Positions 44,706-53,625 are shown, counted from the first letter of the stretch. The stretch is DNA of 64,000 nt from Mycobacterium scrofulaceum (GCF_001667885.1 NZ_LZJW01000057.1:1-64000); one strand, 5' to 3'. Numbers and translations: made by a program. The notes: generated by a model from the sequence alone, not told the origin.

Positions 44706-44727
44706 GTCGGCAGTAGGCTGACCGACC

Positions 44728-45699
44728 ATGCGTGCTGCGCGGGTGACTCGGCTTGATGGTCCGGACGCGATCGAGGTGGCGGAGATCGACGAACCGTCGG
44801 GTGACGGTGTCGTCGTCGAGGTGCACGCCGCCGGCGCCGCCTTCCCCGACGCGCTGCTCACCCGGGGCCTCTACCAGTACCGCCCCGAGCCGCCGTTCGT
44901 GCTGGGCGCCGAGATCGCCGGCGTGGTGCGCTCGGCGCCGGACGGCGCGCACGTGCGCGCCGGGGACCGGGTCGTCGGGCTGACGATGCTGTCCGGCGGG
45001 ATGGCCGAAGTCGCGATCCTGCAACCCGACCGGGTGTTCAAGCTGCCCGACAACGTGAGCTTCGAGGCGGGCGCCGGGCTGCTGTTCAACGACCTGACGG
45101 TGTACTTCGCGCTGACGGTGCGGGGCCGGCTGGCCCAGGGCGAGACGGTGCTGGTGCACGGCGCCGCCGGCGGCATCGGGACGTCGACGCTGCGGCTGGC
45201 GTCGCTGCTCGGGGCGTCACGCACCATCGCGGTGGTCAGCACGGAGGACAAGGCGAACGTCGCGACGGCCGCCGGCGCCACCGACGTGGTGTTGGCCGAC
45301 GGGTTCAAGGACGCCGTCAAGGAGCTCACCGGCGGTCGCGGTGTCGACGTCGTACTCGACCCGGTCGGCGGCGACCGGTTCACCGATTCGTTGCGCTCGC
45401 TGGCGCCGGGTGGGCGGCTGCTGGTCGTCGGCTTCACCGGTGGCGATATCCCCACGGTCAAGGTGAACCGGTTGCTGCTCAACAACATCGACGTGGTCGG
45501 GGTGGGCTGGGGCGCCTGGACGGCCACGCATCCGAACGCGCTGGCCGAGCAGTGGGCCGGGCTCGAGAAGCTGCTCAGCTCGGGCGAGTTGGCGGCCCCC
45601 ACCCCCGAGGTCTACCCGCTTGAGGAGGCCGCCGCGGCGGTCGCATCGCTGGAGAACCGCACCGCCAAGGGGAAAGTCGTGGTCCGCGTCCGCGACTGA
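44728..45699 (+). CDS. fadB4: NADPH quinone oxidoreductase-like protein FadB4
   Basis: 323 residues, the length of Rv3141. MDR family without structural zinc: FVLGAEIAGVVRSAPDGAHV, GLLFNDLTVYFALTVRGRL, nucleotide loop VLVHGAAGGIGTSTLRLASL, and C-terminal LENRTAKGKVVVRVRD. Despite the fadB name it looks like a quinone or enoyl reductase, not a 3-hydroxyacyl-CoA dehydrogenase. It sits 22 bases behind the YhdH-like gene. The 252-base stretch after it, before the dioxygenase gene, holds no gene; it includes AAGTAATGTCACTT, an imperfect palindrome that might be an operator. Confidence 0.9.
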   Translation: MRAARVTRLDGPDAIEVAEIDEPSGDGVVVEVHAAGAAFPDALLTRGLYQYRPEPPFVLGAEIAGVVRSAPDGAHVRAGDRVVGLTMLSGGMAEVAILQPDRVFKLPDNVSFEAGAGLLFNDLTVYFALTVRGRLAQGETVLVHGAAGGIGTSTLRLASLLGASRTIAVVSTEDKANVATAAGATDVVLADGFKDAVKELTGGRGVDVVLDPVGGDRFTDSLRSLAPGGRLLVVGFTGGDIPTVKVNRLLLNNIDVVGVGWGAWTATHPNALAEQWAGLEKLLSSGELAAPTPEVYPLEEAAAAVASLENRTAKGKVVVRVRD

Positions 45700-45951
45700 C
45701 GACTTCACACCCGCACCACCCGCCCCCGCCGAAGACGGTATCGGCTGTTTGCCCGCCTTCGAGCGACAACGGGACCCTGGCGGGCGCGCGGCCGGTTTGT
45801 CGCTGTGAGGCGGGCACCTCGGATGCCCTTCCCGGCCCTGGACGCGTGTGGCACATGTGACCGACGAGGACTGCCCCCGCCCTTGTGCCGTCCAGAAACA
45901 AAAAGTAATGTCACTTTCAGTTTCAGCCCAGCCAGCCCCCGGGGGTAAGCC

Positions 45952-47043
45952 ATGGAATCCTTCGTCCACATGCGAAAAGGCACGACGCCGCGTCGCCTGC
46001 ACGCCGACCTCGACGGGTTGAAGGACGACGAGCTCGGCCGCGGCGGATTCACCGGCCGCACCGCGAACCTCTACCGCCGCCACGACCCCACCGCCTACCG
46101 GTCGGTCGGCCCGCTCCGCCCCGTCGACGTGCTCGCAGACCAGCTCAAGCCCGCCGACGCCACCGACGCCAACGGCGGTCCCCTGCTCATGTTCAGCAAC
46201 CCCGACTGCCGAATCCTGTTGAGCCGGCGCCACGAACCGATGCCGTTCTACGTCCGCCATGTGGACGGCGACCTGCTGTGCTTCGTGCACCGGGGCGCCG
46301 GCCTGCTCGAAACCGAGTTCGGGCCGCTGCGCTACTCCGAGGGCGACTGGATCTACCTGCCGAAGGCCTGCACCTGGCGCCAGGCGCCGGATCAGCAGAC
46401 GACGCTGCTCATGGTCGAGGCGACCGACGAGTTTCGGGTGCCGCCACCCGGGCCGCTGGGCCGGCACTTCCCGTTCGACCCGTCCCAGGCCACCATTCCC
46501 GACCCGGCACCCATCGACGATGACGGGCGCGAGGAATACGAGGTCCGGCTCGTGCATGAGGGCGGCCCGACAACGCTGTTCTACCAACACAATCCGCTCG
46601 ACGTCGAGGGCTGGCGCGGCGACAACTTCGCGTTCATCTTCAACATCGCCGACTACAACGTGGTCACCTCCGACAGCGTGCACCTACCGCCGACGGTGCA
46701 CCTCTTCATGCAGGCCACCGGCGTTTACGTGATGAACTTCCTACCCAAGCCCGCCGAAGGCGTGGCCGGCACCGAGCGCACGCCGTGGTACCACCGCAAC
46801 GTCGACTACGACGAGATCGCCTTCTTCCACGGCGGCTCCCTCTACGGCATCCCGATGCCGCCCGGCCTGATTTCCCATGCGCCGCAAGGCGTTCACCACG
46901 GCGCACCGGAAAAGGCGCGGGAACGGGCGCGCCGCAAGTTCGACGAGTACTCCCGCGTCGATTGGCAAGTGATCGCCGTCGACACCCGCCGGCGCCTGAC
47001 CCCGTCGGCCGAAGTGCTGGCGCACGACCTAGGACAACACTGA
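45952..47043 (+). CDS. Homogentisate 1,2-dioxygenase-like protein
   Basis: 363 residues, in the HmgA-type cupin family that opens homogentisate to maleylacetoacetate with O2. Iron ligands are expected in TPWYHRNVDYDEIAFFHGG (His and Glu) and HAPQGVHHG (His), all present. It is shorter than standard HmgA (about 430) and lacks part of the N-terminal region. The start is ATG 45952, after GGGGGTAAGCC. Unusually, no fumarylacetoacetase or maleylacetoacetate isomerase gene is nearby; an alpha/beta hydrolase follows 3 bases later. The substrate may thus be something other than homogentisate. Confidence 0.82.
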   Translation: MESFVHMRKGTTPRRLHADLDGLKDDELGRGGFTGRTANLYRRHDPTAYRSVGPLRPVDVLADQLKPADATDANGGPLLMFSNPDCRILLSRRHEPMPFYVRHVDGDLLCFVHRGAGLLETEFGPLRYSEGDWIYLPKACTWRQAPDQQTTLLMVEATDEFRVPPPGPLGRHFPFDPSQATIPDPAPIDDDGREEYEVRLVHEGGPTTLFYQHNPLDVEGWRGDNFAFIFNIADYNVVTSDSVHLPPTVHLFMQATGVYVMNFLPKPAEGVAGTERTPWYHRNVDYDEIAFFHGGSLYGIPMPPGLISHAPQGVHHGAPEKARERARRKFDEYSRVDWQVIAVDTRRRLTPSAEVLAHDLGQH

Positions 47044-47046
47044 ACC

Positions 47047-48228
47047 ATGACGACCCGCCACGAATACGACCGAATCCCCTATCTCGTTGCTTTCCAAAAC
47101 GATTCCGGTGTCCGCGACGTCTACGGCGGCCTGGCCGAGATCACCGTGCTGGAGAGTTACCTGCTCAAGCCGAAAGACAAGCCGTCGGACACCGTGCTGG
47201 TGTTCATGCACCCGATCGGCGGCGGCGCCTACCTGCCGATGATCAACGCGCTGGCCCGGGCCGGCCACCACGTCATCTACTGCAACAGCCGGTTTCGTGG
47301 GACCGACTCGGCGCTGCTGATGGAGAAGGTGGTCGAGGATCTCGGCGAGTGCATCAAGGACGCCAAGAAGCGGCTGGGCTACACCAAGGTGGTGCTGGCC
47401 GGGTGGAGCGGTGGCGGCTCGCTGTCGATGTTCTACCAGCAGCAGGCCCAGCACCCGACCATCACGTCGAGCCCCTCGGGCGACGGCCCCGACCTGACCG
47501 CCCTGGACCTGCCCGCCGCCGACGGCGTCATGCTGCTCGCTGCGCACATCAGCCGGCACGGCACGCTGACCGAATGGCTCGACGCGTCGATCCTCGACGA
47601 ATCCGACCCGACCAAGCGCGATCCCGAGCTGGACCTGTACAACCCGGACAACCCCAATCAACCGCCATACAGCCAAGAATTCCTGGCCCGCTACCGCAAC
47701 GCACAGGTGGCGCGGAACCGGCGCATCACCGCGTGGGTCAAAGACAAGCTCGCCGAGCTGAAGGCGGCCGGCCGCGCGCAGGACGAGTTCTGCTTCGTCG
47801 TGCACGGCACCATGGCCGACCCGCGCTGGCTGGACCCGACCGTCGATCCCAACGAACGCACCCCGGGAACCTGCTACCTGGGGGATCCTCAAGTGGTGAA
47901 CATGAGCCCGGTCGGATTGGCCCGCTTCTCCACCTTGCGCGGCTGGCTCTCACAATGGAGTTACGACGACGCCCGCGGCGACGGCGTGGCCTGCGGGCCC
48001 GACATCGCGGTCCCGGCGCTGGTCATCGGTAATCTGGCCGACGACGCCTGCACACCCAGCCACACCCGACGGCTCTTCAACGCGATCGGGCACCATGACA
48101 AGGAGATGCACGAAATCCCCGGTGCGACACACTATTACGCGGGTCCCGACCAGCGCGACAAGCTGCGTGCGGCCGTCGATGTCGTCACCGACTGGCTGGT
48201 CCGTCACGACTTCGCGGGCAAAGAATGA
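47047..48228 (+). CDS. Alpha/beta hydrolase
   Basis: 393 residues. Nucleophile elbow VVLAGWSGGGSLS (Ser near residue 122), an oxyanion loop near FMHPIGGG, an Asp in IGNLADDACTP and the catalytic His in IPGATHYYAGP. A long insertion in the middle (ILDESDPTKRDPELDLY ...) likely forms the lid. It may hydrolyse a ring-cleavage product or an ester or lactone; the substrate cannot be read. The next gene overlaps the last four bases. Confidence 0.8.
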   Translation: MTTRHEYDRIPYLVAFQNDSGVRDVYGGLAEITVLESYLLKPKDKPSDTVLVFMHPIGGGAYLPMINALARAGHHVIYCNSRFRGTDSALLMEKVVEDLGECIKDAKKRLGYTKVVLAGWSGGGSLSMFYQQQAQHPTITSSPSGDGPDLTALDLPAADGVMLLAAHISRHGTLTEWLDASILDESDPTKRDPELDLYNPDNPNQPPYSQEFLARYRNAQVARNRRITAWVKDKLAELKAAGRAQDEFCFVVHGTMADPRWLDPTVDPNERTPGTCYLGDPQVVNMSPVGLARFSTLRGWLSQWSYDDARGDGVACGPDIAVPALVIGNLADDACTPSHTRRLFNAIGHHDKEMHEIPGATHYYAGPDQRDKLRAAVDVVTDWLVRHDFAGKE

Positions 48229-49436
48229 GCGCACCGGCGACGGGATCGCTGGACGGCGTCCGGGTGCTGGAGCTGGGCACGCTGATCGCGGGCCCGTTCG
48301 CCGGCCGGTTGCTGGGCGACATGGGTGCCGACGTCGTCAAGGTCGAGCCGCCCGGAGCCCCGGACCCGTTGCGCACCTGGGGGCAGGCCGAGGTCGACGG
48401 GGAGCACGTGTTCTGGACGGTGCACGCCCGCAACAAGAGAGCCATCACCCTCGACTTGCGCAAGCCCCGTGGCCGTGAGCTGTTCCTGGACCTGGTCGCC
48501 AAGTCCGACATCATTGTGGAGAACTTCCGGCCCGGGACGCTGGAGAAGTGGGACCTGGGTTACGACGTGCTCAGCGCCCGCAACCCGGGCATCATCCTGG
48601 TCCGGGTATCGGGTTACGGGCAGACGGGCCCCGACGCGCACAAGGCCGGCTACGCCTCGGTGGCCGAGGCGGCGAGCGGCCTGCGCCACCTCAACGGTTT
48701 CCCCGGCGGACCGCCGCCCCGGCTCGCGCTCTCGCTCGGCGACACCCTGGCCGGCATGTTCGGCGCTCAGGGCGCGCTGGCCGCGCTCTACCGCCGCAGC
48801 GTCACCGGGCGCGGCCAGGTGGTCGACGTCGCCCTCACCGAATCCTGTTTGGCCGTACAGGAATCCACCATCCCCGACTACGACGTTGCTGGCGTGGTGC
48901 GCGGACCGTCGGGCACCCGGCTCGACGGCATCGCGCCGTCGAACATCTACCGCAGCGCCGACGGCTCGTGGGTGGTGATCGCCGCCAACCAGGACACCGT
49001 CTTCGTCCGGCTGTGCAAGGCGATGGGTCGCCCGGAGCTGGCCACCGACGACCGGTTCGCCACGCACGGCGCGCGCGGACGCAATCAGGACGAGCTCGAC
49101 GGGATCATCGGCGCGTGGGCCGCGGAACGCCAGCCCGGGGACATCATCGAAACCCTCAGCGCCGCAGGGGTGATCGCCGGGCCGATCAACACGGTCGCGG
49201 AGGTGGTCGACGATCCGCAGCTCCGCGCCCGCGGCATGCTGGTCGAACACTTCGACGAAAGAATCGGGCGCAACGTGCTCGGGCCGGGCATCGTGCCGGT
49301 GCTCTCCGAATCCCCGGGTGGCCTGCGCAACGCCGGGCCCGCGCGTCCGGGCCAGCACAACGACGAGGTCTACATCGGGCTGCTGGGCAGGACCGCCGAG
49401 GAACTCGCGGAGTTGCGCGCGGAGGAGGTGCTGTGA
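48225..49436 (+). CDS. CaiB/BaiF family CoA transferase
   Basis: 403 residues, family III CoA transferase. RVLELGTLIAGPFAGRLLGD opens the fold, GADVVKVEPP and RNKRAITLDLRKP bind CoA, and LSLGDTLAGMFGAQGAL carries the catalytic Asp that forms the CoA-linked anhydride. It would move CoA from a donor thioester to an organic acid without ATP. ATGA overlap with the hydrolase gene shows coupling. A MIRU-like repeat follows its stop. Confidence 0.88.
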   Translation: MSAPATGSLDGVRVLELGTLIAGPFAGRLLGDMGADVVKVEPPGAPDPLRTWGQAEVDGEHVFWTVHARNKRAITLDLRKPRGRELFLDLVAKSDIIVENFRPGTLEKWDLGYDVLSARNPGIILVRVSGYGQTGPDAHKAGYASVAEAASGLRHLNGFPGGPPPRLALSLGDTLAGMFGAQGALAALYRRSVTGRGQVVDVALTESCLAVQESTIPDYDVAGVVRGPSGTRLDGIAPSNIYRSADGSWVVIAANQDTVFVRLCKAMGRPELATDDRFATHGARGRNQDELDGIIGAWAAERQPGDIIETLSAAGVIAGPINTVAEVVDDPQLRARGMLVEHFDERIGRNVLGPGIVPVLSESPGGLRNAGPARPGQHNDEVYIGLLGRTAEELAELRAEEVL

Positions 49437-49501
49437 CGCACCGGCGACGATCCAGTAGGGGCACCTCCCGCTTGCGGGGGACGAAGCGATGAGGAGGAGC
49501 G
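49434..49501 (+). repeat. MIRU-like interspersed repeat between two operon genes
   Basis: It starts at the TGA of the CoA-transferase gene with an ACCGGCGACGATCCAG-like segment and ends in GACGAAGCGATGAGGAGGAG, matching remembered ends of mycobacterial MIRUs (…CCGGCGACGATGCAG…GCGAAGCGATGAGGAGGAGC). The middle is a small hairpin (CCTCCCGC/GCGGGGG). The repeat's AGGAGGAGC provides the ribosome site of the next gene. Confidence 0.65.
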
Positions 49502-50404
49502 GTGCCGACAACTAGACACGTGGCCATCCGCGAGGTGGCGCTGCGCGACGGCCTGCAGATCGAAGCGCCGATCCCGTTGTCGGCCAAGCTGGAACTGCTC
49601 GCCGCGATCGCCGCGACCGGGGTGCGCGAGGTCGAGGTCACCGCGTTCGTCTCACCGACGAAGGTGCCGTCGATGGCCGACGCCGCGGAGCTCGCCACCC
49701 ACCTGCACGACTACCCCGACATCGAATTCTCCGCGCTGGTGGCCAGCCCAAACGGCGCCAAGCGCGCCGTGGCCGCGGGCCTGCGCTCGATCGAATACGT
49801 GGTGGCCGCCGACGACACGTTCAGCAAGGCCAACGTCGGCCGCACCAGCGCGCAGGCGACCGAGGCGATCGATGAGATCGTCGCCATCGCGCACGGCGCC
49901 GGCGTCACCGTCGAGGTCGTCATCGCCACCGCGTGGGACTCGCCGTTCGAGGGCCCCACCCCGCCCGAGCGTGTGCTCGAGATCGCCGCGGCCGCGCGCG
50001 ACCGGGGCGCGGACCGCCTGTCGATCGCGGACACGATCGGCACCACCACGCCCGGGCGCGTCAGTTCGCTGGTCGCGCAACTGCGTCCGGTGATCGGCGA
50101 CCTGCCGCTGGGCGGCCACTTCCACAACACCCGCGGGTCCGGGCTGGCCAGCGCCTACGCCGCGGTCAGCTCCGGGGTGAGCAGGCTGGACGCCTCGGTG
50201 GGCGGCCTGGGTGGCTGCCCGTTCGCGCCCGGCGCCACCGGAAACATCGCCACCGAGGACCTGGTGTACCTGCTGGCCGACAGCGGCATCGGCGTCGACG
50301 TCGACCTGCAGGCCGCCATCGCGGCGGCCGGAGTCGCCAAATCGGTTGTGGGCCACGACCTGCCGAGCGCGCTGCTGTGCGCCGGCGACCGGATCCGGAC
50401 CTGA
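49502..50404 (+). CDS. HMG-CoA lyase-like protein (DRE-TIM family)
   Basis: 300 residues, TIM barrel of the HMGL/DRE-TIM type. REVALRDGLQIE binds the metal (Arg/Asp), ADTIGTTTPG and LGGHFHNTRGSG carry the later His ligands, and GGLGGCPFAPGATGN is the HMG-CoA lyase signature with the catalytic Cys. It would split a 3-hydroxy-3-methylglutaryl-CoA-like ester to acetyl-CoA and a keto acid. GTG start behind the MIRU-derived AGGAGGAGC. Its stop overlaps the next start (TGATG). In this operon its natural substrate is open. Confidence 0.87.
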   Translation: MPTTRHVAIREVALRDGLQIEAPIPLSAKLELLAAIAATGVREVEVTAFVSPTKVPSMADAAELATHLHDYPDIEFSALVASPNGAKRAVAAGLRSIEYVVAADDTFSKANVGRTSAQATEAIDEIVAIAHGAGVTVEVVIATAWDSPFEGPTPPERVLEIAAAARDRGADRLSIADTIGTTTPGRVSSLVAQLRPVIGDLPLGGHFHNTRGSGLASAYAAVSSGVSRLDASVGGLGGCPFAPGATGNIATEDLVYLLADSGIGVDVDLQAAIAAAGVAKSVVGHDLPSALLCAGDRIRT

Positions 50405-51018
50405 TGCCCGACCCGGACACGCTCACCGCCAAGGGTCGCCAAACCAGGCAGGCCATCGAGCAGGCCGCCCGAAAACTGTTCGCCGAACGCGGCTTTCACG
50501 GCACCACGTTGGCCGACATCACATCGGCGGCGGGCAAGTCGCCCGCGGTGTTCTACCGGTATTTCGCCGACAAGGAGGACCTGCTCGCCGCCCTGGCCGA
50601 GTCGTTCCTGCACGACGTCGTGACTCCGTCCGGTTTGAGCGTCGAGCCACCCGAATCGCCGGACGACGACGCGTTCTTCACCTCGGTGGTCACCGGGTAC
50701 TGGAACATGTTCAAGCAGAACATCGGCATCATGATCGCCGTGGCGCAGCTCGCCGCCACCCAGCGACGCTTCGCGACCGTCCAGAACGAGTTCCGCCGCT
50801 TCGGCATGGACATCGTCGCCGCCTCGGTCCGCCGCGCCCAGGAACAGGGCTACGCGTCCGAGCTCAACGCGCACCACACCGCGGCGGCCATCGCACTGCT
50901 CTTCGAGAACTTCACCACCGTGTTCGTCGGCCCCTCCAATCTGGGCATCAAGATCAGCGACGAGGACGCCATCACCACCCTGTCGACGATCTGGAAGAAA
51001 ACTCTCTACGGCACGTAA
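50404..51018 (+). CDS. TetR-family regulator
   Basis: 204 residues: N-terminal helix-turn-helix domain (RQTRQAIEQAARKLFAERGF, then TTLADITSAAGKSPAVFYRY, about residues 11-57) and a helical ligand domain with FENFTTVFVGPSN at the dimer interface. The position inside the catabolic run (start overlapping the lyase stop) points to local control, perhaps by a CoA ester. It may bind a site before the dioxygenase gene or elsewhere; no operator near it was identified with certainty. Confidence 0.88.
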   Translation: MPDPDTLTAKGRQTRQAIEQAARKLFAERGFHGTTLADITSAAGKSPAVFYRYFADKEDLLAALAESFLHDVVTPSGLSVEPPESPDDDAFFTSVVTGYWNMFKQNIGIMIAVAQLAATQRRFATVQNEFRRFGMDIVAASVRRAQEQGYASELNAHHTAAAIALLFENFTTVFVGPSNLGIKISDEDAITTLSTIWKKTLYGT

Positions 51019-51028
51019 GGAGAAAGCT

Positions 51029-52264
51029 GTGGATTTCACACTGCCCGAACACCTTCCGGGCCTGCTCGCCGAAATGGACGAGTTCATCGAGACCGAGATC
51101 AAACCGCTCGAGCGGGAACACATCCAGTATTTCGACAAGCGCCGCGAACACGCCCGCACCGACTGGGACAACGACGGCATCCCGACCCGCGAGTGGGAGG
51201 ACCTGCTCGCCGAGATGCGCAGGCGCGCCGACAAGGCGGGCTGGCTGCGCTACGGGCTACCGTCGGCACTGGGCGGCCGTGACGGCACCAACGTCGACAT
51301 GGCCGTCATCCGGGAGCATCTGGCGCACAAGGGACTCGGCCTGCACAACGATCTTCAGAACGAATCGTCGATCGTCGGGAACTTCCCGCAGGTGATCATG
51401 ATGGAGCGCTTCGGCACCGACGAACAACGGCGGCTCTGGTCCGAGGCCCTGATCACCGGGGAGCGTTCCATGGCGTTCGGGCTGACCGAGCCGCAGCACG
51501 GGTCGGACGCCACCTGGCTGGAGACCCGCGCGCAAGCCGACGGTGACGGCTGGATCATCAACGGCTCCAAGCGGTTCAACACCGGCGTCCACCGCGCGAC
51601 CCACGACCTGGTGTTCGCCCGCACCTCCGGCGAGCCCGGCCAGGCGCGGGGCATCACCGCGTTCCTGGTGCCGACGGACGCGCCCGGGTTCGACGTGCCC
51701 TATTACTGGTGGACGTTCAACATGCCGACCGATCACGGCGAGGTTGCGCTGACCGACGTCCGGGTGCCCGCCGACGCGGTGCTCGGCGAGGTGGACCGCG
51801 GCCTGGAGGTCGCGCAGACATTCCTGCACGAGAACAGGATTCGGCAGGCGGCGAGCAGCCTCGGCGCCGCGCAGTACTGCATCGACCGCGCCGCCGAATA
51901 CGCCGGCACGCGGACCGTGTTCGGCAAGCCGCTGTCGGTGAACCAGGCCGTGCAGTGGCCGCTGGCCGAGTTGCAGACCGAAGCCCAGATGGTGCGGCTG
52001 CTGGTTCAGTACGCCGCCTGGCATCTGGACCGCGACCACCACATGGAGGTCTCGGACAAGGTGTCGATGGCCAACTACCGGGCCAACCGACTGGTCTGCG
52101 ACGCCGCCGACCGGGCCATGCAGATCTTCGGCGGCCTGGGCTACAGCCGGCACGAGCCGTTCGAACACATCTATCGCCACCACCGTCGTTACCGGATCAC
52201 CGAGGGAGCCGAGGAGATCCAGATTCGCCGGGTGGCCCAGCGGCTGTTTAAGTTCGGCAAGTGA
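51029..52264 (+). CDS. Acyl-CoA dehydrogenase (LvaC/ACAD10-like context)
   Basis: 411 residues. Landmarks: MAFGLTEPQHGSDATWLETR, WIINGSKRFNTGVHRATHDL (FAD contact), the conserved MQIFGGLGYSRHEPFEHIYR and TEGAEEIQIRRVAQRLFKF. The MDFTLPE N-terminus follows GTG at 51029 after AAGGAGAAAG. Its last four bases (GTGA) overlap the phosphotransferase gene. In animals ACAD10/11 join these two activities in one chain, and in P. putida LvaA-LvaB-LvaC work together; this supports a role on 4-hydroxyacyl-CoA, by analogy. Confidence 0.88.
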   Translation: MDFTLPEHLPGLLAEMDEFIETEIKPLEREHIQYFDKRREHARTDWDNDGIPTREWEDLLAEMRRRADKAGWLRYGLPSALGGRDGTNVDMAVIREHLAHKGLGLHNDLQNESSIVGNFPQVIMMERFGTDEQRRLWSEALITGERSMAFGLTEPQHGSDATWLETRAQADGDGWIINGSKRFNTGVHRATHDLVFARTSGEPGQARGITAFLVPTDAPGFDVPYYWWTFNMPTDHGEVALTDVRVPADAVLGEVDRGLEVAQTFLHENRIRQAASSLGAAQYCIDRAAEYAGTRTVFGKPLSVNQAVQWPLAELQTEAQMVRLLVQYAAWHLDRDHHMEVSDKVSMANYRANRLVCDAADRAMQIFGGLGYSRHEPFEHIYRHHRRYRITEGAEEIQIRRVAQRLFKFGK

Positions 52265-53247
52265 CGTCGACCGAGGAACTGGCCACCCAGCTCGCCGCGG
52301 CGTTGGCGCCGATCCTCGGCGCCGACGTCAACGTCGAGCACCTGCGCGTCCTGACCGGCGGCGCCAGCCGCGCGACGTGGGCGTTCAACGCCGTCGCCGG
52401 CGAACGACGGCACGCGCTGATCCTGCGCACCGGCGCGCCGGACGACGTGCACGCCGGCATGGAGCTGGAGGCACGCGCCCAGGCCGCCGCCGCTGCCGCC
52501 GGCGCGCCGGTCCCCCACGTACTGATCGCCGACGATTCCCCTGCCGCCCTGGGCAATCCGTTCCTCATCTGCGACGAGATCGCGGGCGAGACCATCGTCC
52601 GGCGCATCCAGCGTCAGCTCGACGAGGCGGGCGGTCAGGCAGCCCGCGCGGGGCTGCTGCGGCAATGCGCACAGGCCCTGGCGGCCATCCACCGCGCCGA
52701 CCCCGACATCCCCGGTCTGGCACGCGAGGATCCGCTCGCGCAGTGGCGTGAGCGGCTCGACGCGATGGGCGACACCACGGCGACCTTCGAATGGGCGTTT
52801 CGCTGGCTCGAGGCGCGCCGGCCCGAGCCGTCGGCCGACGTGCTGGTGCACGGGGACTACCGGATGGGCAACCTCATCGTCGACGGGGGCCACCTCGCCG
52901 CCGTCCTGGACTGGGAGCTCGTGCACCGCGGCGACCCCTACGACGACCTGGCGTGGTTCTGCATCCGGGCCTGGCGCTTCGGCGCCCCGCCCAGCCTCGG
53001 CGCCGGCGGCCTCGGCAGCATCGAGAGCTTCCTGCGGGACTACGAGCAGGCGAGCGGGACTAGCGTCGACCGGGTGGCGTTCCACTGGTGGCTGGTGTTG
53101 GCCACGCTGCGCTGGGGCGTCATCTGCCGCTACCAGGCGGAGCGGCACCTCAGCGGCCAGTTCCGCTCCGTGGAGCTGGCCACGATCGGCCGCCGCGTGT
53201 GCGAAACCGAGTGGGACCTGCTCGACCTGCTCGAAGGAGCCGCCTGA
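52261..53247 (+). CDS. Aminoglycoside-phosphotransferase-fold kinase, LvaA-like
   Basis: 328 residues of the APH/CHK kinase-like family. LTGGASRATWAF near the N-terminus resembles the usual Gly-rich loop; HGDYRMGNLIVDGG is the catalytic loop (Asp and Asn), and AVLDWELVHRGDPYDDLAWF the metal-binding DxD-like strand. In the LvaA/ACAD10 branch the substrate is a 4-hydroxyacyl-CoA, phosphorylated on its hydroxyl. Start GTG at 52261 overlaps the acyl-CoA dehydrogenase stop (GTGA), and the stop overlaps the DUF6285 start (TGATG). Confidence 0.85.
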   Translation: MTSTEELATQLAAALAPILGADVNVEHLRVLTGGASRATWAFNAVAGERRHALILRTGAPDDVHAGMELEARAQAAAAAAGAPVPHVLIADDSPAALGNPFLICDEIAGETIVRRIQRQLDEAGGQAARAGLLRQCAQALAAIHRADPDIPGLAREDPLAQWRERLDAMGDTTATFEWAFRWLEARRPEPSADVLVHGDYRMGNLIVDGGHLAAVLDWELVHRGDPYDDLAWFCIRAWRFGAPPSLGAGGLGSIESFLRDYEQASGTSVDRVAFHWWLVLATLRWGVICRYQAERHLSGQFRSVELATIGRRVCETEWDLLDLLEGAA

Positions 53248-53585
53248 TGATCGGCGCATATGGGCGCCCACTCGCCGCCGAGCTGGTGGCCGCGGTGGCC
53301 GAATTCCTCGAGACCGACGTGCGGGCCGCCACCACCGGGCAGGTGAACTTCCACGCCCGCGTGGCCGCCAACGCGTTGCGGATCGTCGAGCGCGAACTGC
53401 TCGACGAGAGCGAGGCCGAATCCCGGGCCGCGCTGGCCGACCTGGGATTCGCCGACGAGGAGGAACTGGCCGCCGCGATACGGGCCGGACAGCTGGACGG
53501 GCGGGCCCGCGAGGTCACCGCATGCCTGCGCACCTTGGTGCGCCGCCGGGTCGCGGTGGCCCACCCCGGATACGACAGCCAATAG
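53247..53585 (+). CDS. DUF6285 protein, LvaB-like
   Basis: 112 residues, mainly helical: ELVAAVAEFLETDVRAAT, GQVNFHARVAANALRIVERE and a C-terminal REVTACLRTLVRRRVAVAHP. This small domain of unknown function is regularly found directly behind LvaA-type kinases. In P. putida LvaB is needed for full activity of LvaA. The ATG overlaps the kinase stop, so the two are likely made in step. No catalytic motif is visible; a subunit or activator role is inference. Confidence 0.8.
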   Translation: MIGAYGRPLAAELVAAVAEFLETDVRAATTGQVNFHARVAANALRIVERELLDESEAESRAALADLGFADEEELAAAIRAGQLDGRAREVTACLRTLVRRRVAVAHPGYDSQ

Positions 53586-53625
53586 CCCGGCGCCGGCGCG
53601 AGCCGTCACGAGAGGAGCAGGAGCC

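Noticed and set aside
45217..46683. 488-codon open frame on the minus strand
   Set aside because: Lies against fadB4 and the dioxygenase-like gene; composition typical of a high-GC shadow frame.
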